This document shows, in pieces, positions 62,641 through 64,000 of a stretch of 64,000 nucleotides of DNA; the stretch's first letter is position 1; each line of letters opens with the position of its first letter. This DNA comes from Ideonella sp. (GTDB taxonomy: Bacteria > Pseudomonadota > Gammaproteobacteria > Burkholderiales > Burkholderiaceae_C). The notes under the pieces were generated by a model, which was not told the origin of the DNA, did no database searches, and saw only the letters and a program-made list of their open reading frames with translations. Where the stretch lies: positions 434,001 to 498,000 of the forward strand of contig JABTUY010000003.1 of NCBI GenBank assembly GCA_015075165.1, given 5' to 3'. The position numbers and the translations under genes are program-made.

Positions 62641-64000
62641 CGACGGCAGCACGTGCGACTTGAACTGCTCGCGCAGCTTCATCTTCTGCATCTTGCCGGT
62701 GGCGCCGAGCGGGATCGAATCGACGAACACCACATCGTCAGGCACCTGCCACTTGGCCACCTTGCCTTCGAAGAAGCCCAGCAGTTCGTCGCGCGTCGGG
62801 CTGGTGCCGGGCTTCTTCACCACCACCAGCAGCGGCCGCTCGTCCCACTTCGGGTGCGGCACCGCGATGCAGGCGGCCATCGCCACCGCCGGGTGCGCCA
62901 TCGCGATGTTCTCGATGTCGATCGAGCTGATCCATTCGCCGCCGGACTTGATCACGTCCTTGCTGCGGTCGGTGATCTGCAGGAAGCCGTCGGGGTCGAT
63001 CGACGCCACGTCGCCGGTCGGGAACCAGCCGTCGACCAGCGGATCGCCGCCCTCGCCCTTGAAGTAGCCCGAGATGATCCACGGCCCCTTGACGTGCAGG
63101 TCGCCGCTGACCTTGCCGTCCCAGGGCAGCTCGTGGCCGGCGTCGTCGACGATGCGCATCTCGACGCCGTAGACCGCACGACCCTGCTTGGCCATCAGCG
63201 CCAGTTGCGCGTCGGGGGCGAGGTCGAGCTGCTTGTTCTTCAGCTGGCACACCGTGCCCAGCGGCGACATCTCGGTCATGCCCCAGGCGTGCAGCACGGT
63301 CACGCCGAAGTCGTCGCGGAAGGTCTTGATCATCGCCGGCGGGCACGCCGAGCCGCCGATCACCGTGCGCTTCATCGTGCCCAGCTTCAGGCCATGCTGC
63401 TTCATGTGGTTGAGCAGGCCGAGCCAGACGGTGGGCACGCCGGCCGACAGCGTGACCTTTTCCTGTTCCATCAGCTCGTACACCGACGCGCCGTCGAGCG
63501 CGGCGCCGGGGAACACCAGCTTGGCGCCGGTCATCGCGGCGCTGTACGGGATGCCCCAGGCGTTGACGTGGAACATCGGCACCACCGGCAGGATCGCGTC
63601 GCGCGCCGAGACGTCGAGCGCGTCGGGCAGCGCACCGGCATAGGCGTGCAGCAAGGTCGAGCGGTGGCTGTACAGCGCGCCCTTCGGGTTGCCGGTGGTG
63701 CCACTCGTGTAGCACAACGCCGCGGCGCTGCGCTCGTCGAACTGCGGCCAGTCGTACTCGGCCGGCTCGCCGCCGATCCACTCCTCGTACGAGCGCAGGT
63801 TGGCGACGCCGCTGTCGGCCGGCAGCTTGTCGGCGTCGCACAGCGCGATCCAGTGCTTCACCGTCTTGCAATGCGACGCGATCGCCTTGACGATCGGCAG
63901 AAAGGTCATGTCGAAGCACAGCACCTGGTCTTCGGCATGGTTGGCGATCCACGCCACCTGGTCGGGCGCCAGCCGCGGGTTGATGGTGTGGATCACGCGA
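62632..64000 (-). CDS. Long-chain fatty-acid/acyl-CoA ligase (N-terminus beyond right edge)
   Basis: At least 455 residues of the C-terminal part are present; the frame stays open to the edge, so the N-terminal about 80-100 residues are missing. The AMP-binding signature [11 protein letters not shown], the A5-type GMTEMSP motif, the DGWFPTGD motif and the C-terminal [11 protein letters not shown] and [13 protein letters not shown] segments show a complete adenylating core. The [26 protein letters not shown] start of the visible part is typical of FadD-type ligases near AlkK. It activates a fatty or other carboxylic acid to its CoA ester, feeding FadB and the thiolase. Confidence 0.95.
   Translation of the reverse strand, partial: RVIHTINPRLAPDQVAWIANHAEDQVLCFDMTFLPIVKAIASHCKTVKHWIALCDADKLPADSGVANLRSYEEWIGGEPAEYDWPQFDERSAAALCYTSGTTGNPKGALYSHRSTLLHAYAGALPDALDVSARDAILPVVPMFHVNAWGIPYSAAMTGAKLVFPGAALDGASVYELMEQEKVTLSAGVPTVWLGLLNHMKQHGLKLGTMKRTVIGGSACPPAMIKTFRDDFGVTVLHAWGMTEMSPLGTVCQLKNKQLDLAPDAQLALMAKQGRAVYGVEMRIVDDAGHELPWDGKVSGDLHVKGPWIISGYFKGEGGDPLVDGWFPTGDVASIDPDGFLQITDRSKDVIKSGGEWISSIDIENIAMAHPAVAMAACIAVPHPKWDERPLLVVVKKPGTSPTRDELLGFFEGKVAKWQVPDDVVFVDSIPLGATGKMQKMKLREQFKSHVLPSPT

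Overview
The window is a GC-rich bacterial chromosome segment. Gene content and protein types (class I phaCAB, Bug/TctC binding protein, DUF6781 protein, thrS-infC-rpmI-rplT-pheST-ihfA-merR block, PFGI-1/clc-type element genes) point to a betaproteobacterium of the order Burkholderiales, perhaps of the Rubrivivax/Methylibium/Leptothrix kind. That placement is inference from gene content, with no database search.

Layout. (1) 1-3,800: edge of an integrative element of the PFGI-1/clc family. On the minus strand it carries ssb, a frameshifted DUF932 gene, a small DUF7673-type gene and parA running off the left edge, followed by about 900 bp of gene-free GC-rich DNA. No integrase or att site is visible. 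(2) 3,815-5,651, minus: lipA and a pdhR-like GntR regulator. (3) 5,844-35,093, plus: a long co-directional block for carbon and redox flow: TRAP transporter, Na+/H+ antiporter-like protein, aceE-aceF-lpdA, an alpha/beta hydrolase, NDH-2, phaC-phaA-phaB-DUF6781, cyanide-insensitive-type cytochrome bd (cydAB), a Bug-type binding protein, a 3-hydroxybutyrate-dehydrogenase-like SDR, pntAB, a lactate permease gene interrupted by an in-frame TGA, and lldEFG. (4) 35,368-43,400, minus: tRNA-Pro(GGG), merR-like gene, ihfA, pheT, pheS, rplT, rpmI, infC and thrS, the last preceded by a threonine-rich leader peptide and a terminator. (5) 43,500-45,439, minus: a DUF4331 protein and a small lipoprotein with their own terminator. 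(6) 45,685-64,000, minus: a fatty-acid/acyl-CoA catabolic region: acyl-CoA ligase, livKHMGF ABC transporter, fadB-type enzyme, M20 peptidase, thiolase, haloalkane dehalogenase-like hydrolase, two hotdog thioesterases, SDRs, a CurA-like oxidoreductase, a GNAT protein and an AidB-like acyl-CoA dehydrogenase.

How it works together (inference): lactate (LctP, LldEFG) and perhaps 2-oxo acids (TRAP) supply pyruvate. PDH, with LipA making its lipoyl cofactor, converts pyruvate to acetyl-CoA, and PhaA/B/C store acetyl-CoA as polyhydroxybutyrate using NADPH that PntAB can supply. NDH-2 and cytochrome bd dispose of excess NADH. A PdhR-type operator is shared, as a 19-position motif in the same orientation, by the pdhR promoter and the region upstream of aceE.

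Most notable: a complete-looking threonine attenuator upstream of thrS (21-residue leader with five consecutive Thr codons, an alternative pairing and an intrinsic terminator); the PdhR operator pair; the TGA that splits lctP exactly where homologues have Trp; paired palindromic repeats around the DUF7673 gene; and a structured infC-rpmI intergenic RNA.
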